Shown here piece by piece: positions 1 through 7,620 of a stretch of 64,000 nt of DNA; within the stretch, counting starts at the first letter, position 1; each line of letters begins with the position of its first letter. Made by a program: the position numbers and the translations under genes. This stretch comes from Sphingobacteriales bacterium (lineage in GTDB: Bacteria; Bacteroidota; Bacteroidia; Chitinophagales; Chitinophagaceae). Below the pieces are notes generated by a model. The model saw only the letters and a list, made by a program, of their open reading frames with translations. It made no database searches and was not told the origin of the DNA. The DNA is taken from positions 198,605 through 262,604 of the forward strand of contig RXJG01000001.1 of NCBI GenBank assembly GCA_003963365.1, read 5' to 3'.

Positions 1-1
1 A

Positions 2-643
2 GTGCATTATAACTGGCATTGGTTCTGGCATTGGGGAACAGCAGAAACCTGTAACAATGGAACGCATGAAATAGATATGTGTCGCTGGTTTTTGAATGTG
101 GATTATGCAACAAAAGTAACGTCAGCCGGTGGCCGTTATGCCTTTAAAGATGATTGGCAAACACCCGATACACAAGTAGCTACTTTTGAATTTGGCAACG
201 ATAAATCCATTACATGGGAAGGGAGAAGCTGTAATAAAATGGTGCAGGAAGGTGGAAGCCGTGGATTTATTATTTATGGTGATAAAGGAACATTGATTAA
301 TTCAGGTAATGATGATTATAAAGTATACGATGCGGAGAATAAGCTGGTGAAAGAAGTAAAGTCAGCTGCCTCAAATGATGGAACGAATACAGTTAGTGCC
401 ACTGGTAATCTTGACTTTTTTCATTTCCACAATTTTGTGGATAGTATAAGGGGAGAAGCAACTATCAATTCACCCATTAACGAAGGACATAAATCAGTTT
501 TACTTTGTCACTTAGCCAATATTGCCCAGCGTACCGGAAGAACATTACACTGTGACCCCAAAAATGGTCATATTCTTAATGATGCCGCTGCCATGAAATA
601 CTGGAAACGTGAATATGAAAAAGGCTGGGAACCGAAGCTTTGA
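2..643 (+). CDS. Gfo/Idh/MocA family oxidoreductase, C-terminal part (5' end outside window)
   Basis: This open frame runs in from the left edge, so only the last ~213 residues are visible and the Rossmann NAD(P)-binding half is missing. The visible part is the alpha/beta C-terminal domain of the Gfo/Idh/MocA family. It has a conserved block near the start (GTAETCNNGTHEIDMCRWFL), followed by beta strands and the typical WEGRSCN and IIYGDKGTL segments that shape the sugar-binding face. Family members oxidise or reduce sugars and sugar derivatives with NAD(P). In Bacteroidota many of them are exported and work with 3-keto-sugar enzymes. That fits the convergent DUF1080 neighbour, but the substrate cannot be read from the sequence. 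Confidence 0.85.
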   Translation: MHYNWHWFWHWGTAETCNNGTHEIDMCRWFLNVDYATKVTSAGGRYAFKDDWQTPDTQVATFEFGNDKSITWEGRSCNKMVQEGGSRGFIIYGDKGTLINSGNDDYKVYDAENKLVKEVKSAASNDGTNTVSATGNLDFFHFHNFVDSIRGEATINSPINEGHKSVLLCHLANIAQRTGRTLHCDPKNGHILNDAAAMKYWKREYEKGWEPKL

Positions 644-658
644 TGAGTTGATTTGAAG

Positions 659-708
659 ATTTGAAAATTTGATGATGATTTCATTGGCACATCATCAAAT
701 TTTCAAAT
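659..708. repeat. Perfect 19-bp inverted repeat between convergent genes; possible bidirectional terminator or repeat element
   Basis: Arms at 659-677 and 690-708 are exact reverse complements (19 of 19), with a 12-nt loop. The element lies between the stop codons of two convergent genes, where it could fold in both transcripts. It is AT-rich and has no clear U-tract, so it is not a textbook intrinsic terminator. The left flank holds a degenerate direct repeat of GATTTGAA. Confidence 0.6.
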
Positions 709-715
709 TACCAAA

Positions 716-2077
716 TTAGTTAAGTTTTTTGATTTTTATGCTGCGATAGCTTACTTCGTTGCCATGATCCTGCAGCAGGATAAAACCTTCTTTTGCTTCA
801 CCAAAGTTTGGCCAGACTTTATATTTACTGATGGCTACCAAATCACGGAAAGCCTGTGAGCCTCTTTCGTATTCCAGCACTTTCACCCCATTTAAATAAT
901 GTTCTACATGATTGTCAGGATAAACAATGATGCGACCAATATTCCAGCCGCCGGGTTGCTTAATAAAACGTTTTGATTTTTCTGCTTTAATTAAATCATA
1001 TAAAGAAGCTAATGTACGATTGCCATCCCTGCCCAGTTTTGCATCCGGATGCAACGTGTCATCCAACACCTGGTATTCTAAACCAATAGCACTGCCGCTA
1101 TTATGTTCGTTGAGAGTAACAAAATATTTTACACCGCTATTGGCGCCGGGAGTTATTTTAAATTCAAAGGACAAATCAAAAGCGCTGAACTTTTCTTTGG
1201 TAACGATATCACCGCCATTGGTTGATTCAGCTCCACTGGATGAAAGCACTGTTAAGTTGCCATCTTTTATAATCCAGCCTTTGGATGGGAATGAATCTTT
1301 ATAAGCTCCCTTCCAACCTTTACTGCTTACACCATCAAACAATAATTTCCAGCCATTCTTTTTTTCATAGTCTGAAAGAGTGTTGGGTTTTAAGTTGACT
1401 ACATAAATTCCATTATCAAATGCTGAAGGAGTAATTTTTCCTGTTTGAATGCGGATATTCTTCCAGTAAATTTTATTGCCGGCATTTTCAGCTTTATTTA
1501 CTGAATGAACCTGCAGACCAATCAGCCCTTCATTGGTAATTAAGGTATCAATCAAATAACTGACCGCTTTGCCGTCGAGCCATGTTTTGACAGAGTTACC
1601 AATGCATTCAATTTTTATTTTATGATAAACACCGGGAGTAAAATAAACCTGAGCTTTATTGTTTAATGAAACAGGGTAAAGCCATTCTCTTCTGCCTTCA
1701 TCATAAATGCCGGCTGTCCATCTTCTTGCTGAAGGATCAAACTCATACTGGTAGCCATATACTTTCCCTTTGCCTTCATTAGCTGTGGCATCAAAATTAC
1801 TTCTGAACTGTACACCGGAGTTGGTATTACTGTCACTCATCATCGCTTCCATCTCCAGTATAAAATCTCCTTTAAACTTTTTATCACATACAAAGAATGA
1901 ATTAGGTGAATTAGCCACTGTTGTTCCGGTAATAGCACCATTCTCTGCTTTGTAAATAGCAGAACCGGTATATTGTTTCCAGCCTTTTAATGATTTGCCA
2001 TCAAAAAGATTTTGCCATTGCTGTGAATAACTGCTAATTGTTATTATTACAAAAGATATAGTTAAATAGTTTCTCAT
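716..2077 (-). CDS. Secreted protein with two DUF1080 (3-keto-disaccharide hydrolase) domains
   Basis: The 453-residue protein starts with a signal peptide (about residues 1-18, ending SSYSQ). It then carries two homologous jelly-roll DUF1080/PF06439 domains, at roughly 20-212 and 240-452. Each opens with a matching signature, LFDGKSLKGWK in the first and LFDGVSSKGWK in the second, and each has a GVQF or GVKYF strand in the middle. The family includes hydrolases of 3-keto-glycosides and some domains that may only bind carbohydrate. Tail-to-tail with a Gfo/Idh/MocA oxidoreductase, it may take part in an oxidise-then-cleave sugar route. Which of the two domains is catalytic cannot be decided here. 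Confidence 0.85.
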   Translation of the reverse strand: MRNYLTISFVIITISSYSQQWQNLFDGKSLKGWKQYTGSAIYKAENGAITGTTVANSPNSFFVCDKKFKGDFILEMEAMMSDSNTNSGVQFRSNFDATANEGKGKVYGYQYEFDPSARRWTAGIYDEGRREWLYPVSLNNKAQVYFTPGVYHKIKIECIGNSVKTWLDGKAVSYLIDTLITNEGLIGLQVHSVNKAENAGNKIYWKNIRIQTGKITPSAFDNGIYVVNLKPNTLSDYEKKNGWKLLFDGVSSKGWKGAYKDSFPSKGWIIKDGNLTVLSSSGAESTNGGDIVTKEKFSAFDLSFEFKITPGANSGVKYFVTLNEHNSGSAIGLEYQVLDDTLHPDAKLGRDGNRTLASLYDLIKAEKSKRFIKQPGGWNIGRIIVYPDNHVEHYLNGVKVLEYERGSQAFRDLVAISKYKVWPNFGEAKEGFILLQDHGNEVSYRSIKIKKLN

Positions 2078-2098
2078 TTTAATTATCTGTTTAATTTT

Positions 2099-3103
2099 TT
2101 AACTGTTGTTGCCAGAAATGTATCCCAGCTGTTTACTCACATCTTCAGGAAGGTACGGCAAATTTCTTCTTTCTAATAAGAAGCTGGTAAGCCGTGCTAT
2201 CTCATTAAAAATATAATGTTTATCCATCGCAGCTTTTAAATAACCGGCACCGCTACTACCACCCGTACCTATGCGGGTGCCAATCATACGCTTTACCATA
2301 TTCATGTGGCGGTAACGCCAGGTACCCAGCTGTTCATCTATCTCTAATAAAGTATTCAGCAATTGCCAGGGTAATTCAAGCATGGGGTAACCACGGTAAG
2401 CCATTATGAACAATGCATTACGGCAAGCCTTTGGCGAAAGCTGGCGAACATCATTTGCGGGGCGATTGATAAATACCTCTTCAAAATACTGAAGGTTTTC
2501 TTTTTCTGCCTCCGCCAAACTTTCTGAATAAACTTTTTTGTATTCATTCCACAATGTTTCTTCAAAAAATGGCATGCGTTCAAGCCATGCATTTAATAAA
2601 GTGAGGAGAGGAGTTTGGTTTTCCACTTCTTTAATAATATCTATGTGATAATTTCTTAAATGTGAGGTATAATAATCCTGCCCGTGACGCTGTTCATATT
2701 TTAATCCAAGTTTCGCTTCTAATACTTTAAACTGCCAGCTTTGAAAACCCGAAGCAGGGCGAAGCATATCACGGAAATCTAAAAAGTCCATCGGTGTCAT
2801 CGTTTCCATAATATCTATTTGATGCACCAGTACTTTTAAAATAGTAACCACTCTTTGTAAACGATGAACAATGGTTTGCAATTCGGGGGAATTATCATTG
2901 AGTGCAGGTTTCTTCATAATCGCTGCAACTGAATCAACTTCATACAAAATCTGTTTAAACCACAATTCGTAAGCCTGGTGAATGATAATGAAGAGCATTT
3001 CATCATGAGCTTTTTGTTTCCCCTCTTTATCACTTTCAGGAAGCTGGCTGCCTAAAATTTTATCTAACTGTAAATAATCAGCATAATACATGGATTTGTT
3101 CAT
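2099..3103 (-). CDS. kynA: Tryptophan 2,3-dioxygenase
   Basis: This is a haem enzyme that opens the indole ring of L-tryptophan to N-formylkynurenine, the first step of the kynurenine pathway. Recognition rests on the active-site helix FIIIHQAYELWFKQ (His about 42 from the chosen start) and on the C-terminal WRYRHMNMV block with its putative haem-ligand His. The GTGGSSGAGYL loop, which binds the tryptophan carboxylate and ammonium, follows. The frame extends to a TTG at 3112, but the ATG at 3103 (MNKSMYYADYLQ) is preferred. No other kynurenine gene is in the window. Spacing to the DUF1080 gene downstream is only 21 bp, so both may share a transcript. Confidence 0.93.
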   Translation of the reverse strand: MNKSMYYADYLQLDKILGSQLPESDKEGKQKAHDEMLFIIIHQAYELWFKQILYEVDSVAAIMKKPALNDNSPELQTIVHRLQRVVTILKVLVHQIDIMETMTPMDFLDFRDMLRPASGFQSWQFKVLEAKLGLKYEQRHGQDYYTSHLRNYHIDIIKEVENQTPLLTLLNAWLERMPFFEETLWNEYKKVYSESLAEAEKENLQYFEEVFINRPANDVRQLSPKACRNALFIMAYRGYPMLELPWQLLNTLLEIDEQLGTWRYRHMNMVKRMIGTRIGTGGSSGAGYLKAAMDKHYIFNEIARLTSFLLERRNLPYLPEDVSKQLGYISGNNS

Positions 3104-3244
3104 AACAAGCAAGCTTATGCGGCGAAGATATTTTATTCCTTGAATAAAAAATAAAAGGGGAGCTGGCTTATAATTACTTAATGCTAGTTCGAGAGAGTAG
3201 CTAAAAACAATTATTATTCACTAATTTTCCGAAAATTTGAACTA

Positions 3245-4624
3245 ATGAAATGGTATACTCGTTTGTTGCTTTTATCTTCTGCTACAGCTTTAGTTTTTTC
3301 TTCGTGTAAATTGATGAACAAAGACGGAGACACCGGTAATAATCCCGGAGCTGCTTCAACAAATTTTCCTTCCTGGATACGCCAGGCTAATATCTACGAG
3401 GTGAATGTAAGACAATACACACCCGAAGGCACTTTTAAAGCGTTTGAACCCAATCTTCAGCGCCTAAAGGATATGGGGGTGGACATACTTTGGTTTATGC
3501 CAATAACCCCCATAAGTAAAGTTGACCGCAAAGGTGTATTGGGCAGCTATTATGCGGTGGCCGATTATAAGGCTATTAATCCTGAGTTTGGCAATATGGA
3601 TGATTGGAATAACCTGGTAAAGAAAGCACATGAGCTGGGTTTGAAAGTAGTGATTGACTGGGTACCCAATCACTCTGGCGCCGATAATCATTGGTTAACA
3701 GATCATCCGGATTTTTATAATAAAGACAGCAGCGGTAAAGCCGCAGTAGCTTTTGACTGGAGTGATACCCGTGACCTGAATTACTGGAACCCTGCCATGC
3801 AGGACAGTATGATTGATGCAATGAAATTTTGGTTAGCATCCGGTATTGATGGTTACCGTTGTGATGTAGCTCCGGAAGTTCCAAGAATGTTTTGGGAAAG
3901 AGCCATTAAAGAATTGAAACAATCCAAACCCGATCTTTTCTTTTTAGGTGAAGGAGACAAAGGCTGGTTACACGATGCAGGCTTTAATGCAACTTATCCA
4001 TGGGACTTTTTTGCTACAATGAAAAAAGTAGCGACCGGTCAACGACCTGCAAATTCATTAGACAGTGCATTAATGCGTCAGGACGAATCTTTTCCTGTTG
4101 GAGCAATCAGAATGTACTTTACCAGCAATCATGATGAAAACAGCTGGAACAAAAGTGACTATGCTACATTCCCCGGAGAGAAACATGCACCATTTGCTGT
4201 ATTCACACAAACCATGCGTAACAGTCTGCCTTTAATTTACAGCGGACAGGAAGAGCCATTCCTTGATTCTATTTCTTTCTTTTATAAGGATACGATTACA
4301 TTTGGTAAATATCAAAGAGCACCTTTTTACAAAACATTACTGTCTTTACGACATAATAACCCTGCGTTAGCAGTAGATGCATCCTTTAAGAAATTGAAAA
4401 CAGGGGCTGATGATAAAGTATACGCATATGTGAGAGAAAAAGATGGTAATAAAGTTTTAGTAATACTGAATTTATCGGGCAGTGAAGCCGAAGCAAAAAT
4501 TGATGATACTTCATTAAAGGGTCAGCCCGAAAATGTATTCCTTGGAAAACCTGAGAACTTTGATCCGGCCGTACCGGTGAAGTTGAGTGCATGGGGTTAC
4601 CTCGTTTACAGTTATAAGAAATAA
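3245..4624 (+). CDS. GH13 alpha-amylase-family lipoprotein
   Basis: The 459-residue protein has a lipoprotein signal peptide (VFSSC, Cys21) and a single (beta/alpha)8 GH13 domain with a short C-terminal beta domain. All four GH13 regions are visible: VIDWVPNHS; DGYRCDVA with nucleophile Asp207; LGEGD with acid/base Glu236; and TSNHDEN with Asp297. It should cleave alpha-glucosidic links at the cell surface or in the periplasm. The strand-2 region (WFMPITPIS) is like that of small maltodextrin-acting enzymes, but the exact specificity is open. It is divergent from the tryptophan dioxygenase gene and followed by a hairpin terminator. Confidence 0.9.
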   Translation: MKWYTRLLLLSSATALVFSSCKLMNKDGDTGNNPGAASTNFPSWIRQANIYEVNVRQYTPEGTFKAFEPNLQRLKDMGVDILWFMPITPISKVDRKGVLGSYYAVADYKAINPEFGNMDDWNNLVKKAHELGLKVVIDWVPNHSGADNHWLTDHPDFYNKDSSGKAAVAFDWSDTRDLNYWNPAMQDSMIDAMKFWLASGIDGYRCDVAPEVPRMFWERAIKELKQSKPDLFFLGEGDKGWLHDAGFNATYPWDFFATMKKVATGQRPANSLDSALMRQDESFPVGAIRMYFTSNHDENSWNKSDYATFPGEKHAPFAVFTQTMRNSLPLIYSGQEEPFLDSISFFYKDTITFGKYQRAPFYKTLLSLRHNNPALAVDASFKKLKTGADDKVYAYVREKDGNKVLVILNLSGSEAEAKIDDTSLKGQPENVFLGKPENFDPAVPVKLSAWGYLVYSYKK

Positions 4625-4656
4625 TGGCACTAGTAGCTTTATAAATTTAATTAAAA

Positions 4657-4690
4657 AGGGCGGTAACCAGGGATTGCCGCCCTCTTTATT
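4657..4690 (+). terminator. Hairpin terminator after the GH13 gene
   Basis: The arms AGGGCGG (4657-4663) and CCGCCCT (4677-4683) pair perfectly over 7 bp with a 13-nt loop and are followed by CTTTATT. It lies 33 bases after the GH13 stop codon, as expected for intrinsic termination. Confidence 0.75.
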
Positions 4691-4776
4691 GGTTACAGTC
4701 GATAGTTAATCTATGTATTTCCTGTGTATAGAAATGTATTACCCCAAATAACGTAAACTGAATAATTTGAAATTAT

Positions 4777-5454
4777 ATGAAAGGAATAAAGTTTTATTTT
4801 TCAAGTATTCTAATTACTATATTCCTGCTGACGGGTTGTATGAAAAAGAAAAAGAAAATTATCTTTTTTGGAGATTCTCTTACACAATATGGGGTGTTAA
4901 CGGGAGGTTATATTGATTTACTCAACAAAAAACTGGAAGATAATAACCGGCAGGGGAACTATGAATTGTTAGGTTCAGGTATCGTTGGAAATAAAATAAC
5001 CGATTTGTATTACCGGCTGGAAGAGGATGTACTTAAAAAGAAACCCGATGTGGTGGTAATATGGATTGGGGTTAATGATGTTTGGCTTAAATCTACAGTT
5101 AGTAAAGGGGCAGAGTCTGAGGAATTTGAAAAACTATATTCAGAAATAATCAGGAGACTGCAGGCCGAACATATTAAAATAATACTGGTTACCCCGGCTG
5201 TTATTGGAGAACAATATGATAATTCCGGGCAAAAAGACGATGAGCTCAATCTGTATTCAGCCATTATCCATAAACTGGCAAAACAATATGGGTGTACAGT
5301 ATGTGATATTCGAACTGCATTCATCAATTATGAAAAAATCCATAATAAAGCCAATTTGGTTTATGGTATTCTAACAACAGATGGGGTTCATCTTAACTTA
5401 TACGGGAATCAATTGGTAGCCGATATCATGTATAGTCTGCTGGCAGATAAATAA
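4777..5454 (+). CDS. SGNH/GDSL hydrolase lipoprotein
   Basis: The 225-residue protein has a lipobox (LLTGC, Cys21) and a GDSL-type SGNH hydrolase domain. The four blocks are visible: FFGDSLTQYG (nucleophile Ser), the GIVGNK Gly block, WIGVNDVW (Asn), and the DGVHLN Asp/His pair near the C terminus. Enzymes of this type remove acyl groups, often acetyl, from glycans or lipids. It stands alone after a terminator and 270 bp before the polysaccharide locus, so it may belong to neither neighbour. Substrate unknown. Confidence 0.85.
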   Translation: MKGIKFYFSSILITIFLLTGCMKKKKKIIFFGDSLTQYGVLTGGYIDLLNKKLEDNNRQGNYELLGSGIVGNKITDLYYRLEEDVLKKKPDVVVIWIGVNDVWLKSTVSKGAESEEFEKLYSEIIRRLQAEHIKIILVTPAVIGEQYDNSGQKDDELNLYSAIIHKLAKQYGCTVCDIRTAFINYEKIHNKANLVYGILTTDGVHLNLYGNQLVADIMYSLLADK

Positions 5455-5580
5455 CCGGTCTTATATAATTCATACATATGCTAAAATGGAGTGGTCAGTT
5501 CAATTGTGGTGATATAAATATATTATAGTGGTTCTGATTTATTGAAAAAATGTTAATACAAACTGAAAAGGATACTGGTA

Positions 5581-5626
5581 TTATGCAAATTGCATTTGTA
5601 TGAATCTGATAAATATTGTTGCATAA
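5581..5626. promoter_or_regulatory. Possible operator: inverted repeat TTATGCAA/TTGCATAA
   Basis: TTATGCAA (5581-5588) and TTGCATAA (5619-5626) are exact reverse complements. A further TTGCAT at 5590-5595 makes a local ATGCAA-A-TTGCAT palindrome. The site lies just upstream of the candidate promoter for the first polysaccharide gene and could bind a dimeric regulator. No regulator gene is nearby, so this is tentative. Confidence 0.3.
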
Positions 5627-5667
5627 TTTCGGTGAATGGAATATCTTGACGGGAAATTTATTCAGTA

Positions 5668-5701
5668 TTGGGTACCCTGATTAAAATTCTGGCTAGCTTT
5701 G
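5668..5701 (+). promoter_or_regulatory. Candidate Bacteroidota promoter for the WlbB-like gene
   Basis: TAGCTTTG at 5694-5701 matches the TAnnTTTG -7 box. A TTG at 5668-5670 lies 23 nt upstream, at the long end of the accepted spacing. The start codon follows 25 bases after the box, giving a short leader. Confidence 0.4.
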
Positions 5702-5726
5702 TAGTATCCATTTTAAAGACCGACAG

Positions 5727-6305
5727 ATGACACATAAGGAATTTTTTATTCACCAAACTTCAGTTGTTGATAGTGGGGCTAAAGTTGGTAAAGGCACACA
5801 GATATGGCATTTTTGTCATATTAGAGACACAGCAGAAATAGGCGAAGAATGCAAACTGGGACAAAATATTTATATAGACGGAAACGTAAAAATTGGTAAC
5901 CGGGTTAAAATCCAGAATAATGTTTCAGTGTTTAATGGAGTTACTATTGAAGATGATGTATTTCTGGGTCCATCTGTGGTTTTCACCAATGTTGTTAATC
6001 CACGAAGCTTTATTGAGAGAAAGGATGCTTTTAAACAAACTGTTATTAAAAAAGGTGCAACCATTGGTGCTAACGCTACTGTAATATGTGGGGTGGAGAT
6101 AGGAGAATATGCATTAGTTGGTGCAGGTGCGGTGGTAACAAAAAATGTACCCGCTTATGGGCTAGTGCTGGGTAACCCGGGGCGCATGAAAGGCTGGGTT
6201 AGCAGGGCCGGAATAACTTTAAAATTTAATGAAAATAATATGGCAACTTGTCCGCAAACCAACGAAAAATACCATTTAAAAGATAATCAGTTAATAAGAC
6301 TGTAG
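5727..6305 (+). CDS. WlbB/WbpD-like sugar-nucleotide N-acyltransferase (left-handed beta helix)
   Basis: The 192-residue protein is built of hexapeptide repeats (V/I-x-x-G-x-x) through about residues 12-150, the left-handed beta helix of bacterial acyltransferases. Opening with [24 protein letters not shown] and continuing with [14 protein letters not shown], it closely resembles WlbB/WbpD, which acetylates the 3-amino group of UDP-2-acetamido-3-amino-2,3-dideoxyglucuronate. The length is typical. A WlbA-like dehydrogenase gene lies about 3.8 kb downstream, supporting a diacetamido-uronic acid precursor. The gene is first in the locus and is separated from the export genes by a 455-bp leader. 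Confidence 0.85.
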   Translation: MTHKEFFIHQTSVVDSGAKVGKGTQIWHFCHIRDTAEIGEECKLGQNIYIDGNVKIGNRVKIQNNVSVFNGVTIEDDVFLGPSVVFTNVVNPRSFIERKDAFKQTVIKKGATIGANATVICGVEIGEYALVGAGAVVTKNVPAYGLVLGNPGRMKGWVSRAGITLKFNENNMATCPQTNEKYHLKDNQLIRL

Positions 6306-6332
6306 CTGGTGGTAAAAAAACAACATAAATTA

Positions 6333-6361
6333 TTGATTTTACCGTAGTTTTATTATATTTG
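6333..6361 (+). promoter_or_regulatory. Strong Bacteroidota-type promoter upstream of the export operon
   Basis: TTG (6333-6335), 18 nt, then TATATTTG (6354-6361) fits the TTG/TAnnTTTG consensus of the Bacteroidota primary sigma factor very well. Predicted transcription start is near 6368, leaving an untranslated leader of about 390 nt before the Wza-like gene. Confidence 0.7.
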
Positions 6362-6372
6362 ACCCGTAGCGA

Positions 6373-6700
6373 CAATAATCAGCTAACCGTATGAAAATAT
6401 GCACCGGCTATTATTGGAAAAATGGTTCTGTAAATCTTGTGTAGATCATTATTTCCATCTTCCTGAACGGAAACCACTCCCCCCGATATCTTTGTTGTAA
6501 TTTATTAATCATTTGTATTGGTTTGATACAATATAAATTGATTGTTATATCATGATTAATTAAATCATCCTGCTGCAATATTCCTATCTGATAACCCGTT
6601 GAGCCATCTCCTTGAAATAACCAGTGCAGAATCAGAAAAATCGGCTTGCACTTAAAAAATTCACCTGGTTTTTAAAATTACTGATGTGACTCAGGTGGCG
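6373..6700 (+). promoter_or_regulatory. Long structured 5' leader of the polysaccharide export operon
   Basis: This is a gene-free stretch between the WlbB-like and Wza-like genes. A stem-loop at 6373-6416 pairs CAATAAT-(C)-AGC with GCTATTATTG (10 bp, one bulge) and holds an inner 5-bp stem with a GAAA loop (6388-6401). Arms at 6504-6512 and 6552-6560 (ATTAATCAT/ATGATTAAT) enclose an inner TTGTAT/ATACAA hairpin (6513-6531). A weaker CACCTG/CAGGTG pair lies at 6662-6697. No ORF or tRNA is visible. Leaders of this size carry antitermination or riboregulatory elements in some capsule operons of other bacteria; a role here is an inference. Confidence 0.4.
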
Positions 6701-6760
6701 AAGCCATGTAAACTGACAAAAAAGATTTTTAAACTTTAAATAAAAACTCCCGAATCCGAA

Positions 6761-7612
6761 ATGATCATTACTAAAAAAAATGTTGTTGCAAAACATCAAA
6801 ACTGTACTGGTAGAAGATTTACTTCCTTTTCATTAATGCTGGCTGGTTTAATTATTTTAATACAGCTTAGTAGTTGTACACCTGCCAGCAAGCTGGTATA
6901 TTTTAATAATCTCAATGCTTCGGTGGCAAAGGAAATTCAGGAAGCCCGGGACAGTTTTACTAATGTAATCCAAAAAAATGATCAGCTTTGGATTACAGTT
7001 GGCGGAACAAATGCGGAAGATCTTGTTGCAATAAATTCAGCAAGCGGTGTAATACAGGGAACAAATTTGGGCTCAGGCGGTGCAGGAAACCTTTCCCCGG
7101 CACTGGGTTATCTCGTGGAATCCGATGGCACTATTAAGCTTCCATATCTTGGCAAGGTGAGGGTAGAAGGATTGACCCGTTTGGAACTGGAAGACCATTT
7201 AACAGAGAAATTTAAAGACTATACAAAAAACCCAATAGTTAATGTACGATTTATGAATTACAAGGTAACTGTTTTGGGAGCAGTAGCTAAACCCGGAAGT
7301 TTTACCTTTCCTAATGAACGTATGACAGTCCTCGATGCGTTGGGATTAGCTGGAGACCTTACCAACACCAGTAAAAGAGATGAGGTGTTAGTGATTCGGG
7401 AAGCAAACGGGGTTCGCAGTTTTGGAAAAATTAACCTGCTCTCGGCAGATGTATTTAAATCACCTTATTATTTTCTTAACACCAATGATGTGATTTATGT
7501 AACACCTTTACGGGCCATAGCAGTTAACCGTGAAAAAACGCCACAATATGTTGGTATGGTAGCGGGAATATTATCATTGTTAACCAGCATTTTTTATATC
7601 ATAAAAAAATAG
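6761..7612 (+). CDS. Polysaccharide export lipoprotein (Wza/OPX family)
   Basis: The 283-residue lipoprotein (lipobox QLSSC, Cys39) belongs to the outer-membrane polysaccharide export family. A Poly_export domain covers about residues 60-165 (NDQLWITVGG to NPIVNVRF), and an SLBB beta-grasp domain follows (YKVTVLGAVAKPGSFTFP, about 165-250). A single C-terminal hydrophobic helix (VGMVAGILSLLTSIFYIIKK) is typical of Bacteroidota versions. It should form the export channel together with the Wzc-like protein encoded 8 bp downstream. It is the first gene after the strong promoter and long leader. Confidence 0.92.
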   Translation: MIITKKNVVAKHQNCTGRRFTSFSLMLAGLIILIQLSSCTPASKLVYFNNLNASVAKEIQEARDSFTNVIQKNDQLWITVGGTNAEDLVAINSASGVIQGTNLGSGGAGNLSPALGYLVESDGTIKLPYLGKVRVEGLTRLELEDHLTEKFKDYTKNPIVNVRFMNYKVTVLGAVAKPGSFTFPNERMTVLDALGLAGDLTNTSKRDEVLVIREANGVRSFGKINLLSADVFKSPYYFLNTNDVIYVTPLRAIAVNREKTPQYVGMVAGILSLLTSIFYIIKK

Positions 7613-7620
7613 ATTTTACC

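Noticed and set aside
927..1304. 125-residue plus-strand ORF
   Set aside because: It lies wholly inside the DUF1080 gene on the opposite strand and its translation has no recognisable domain; the minus-strand protein is clearly real.
4740..4776. AATAATTTGAAA as a promoter box for the SGNH lipoprotein gene
   Set aside because: It gives TAnTTTG with one base missing from the TAnnTTTG consensus, and no TTG is suitably placed.
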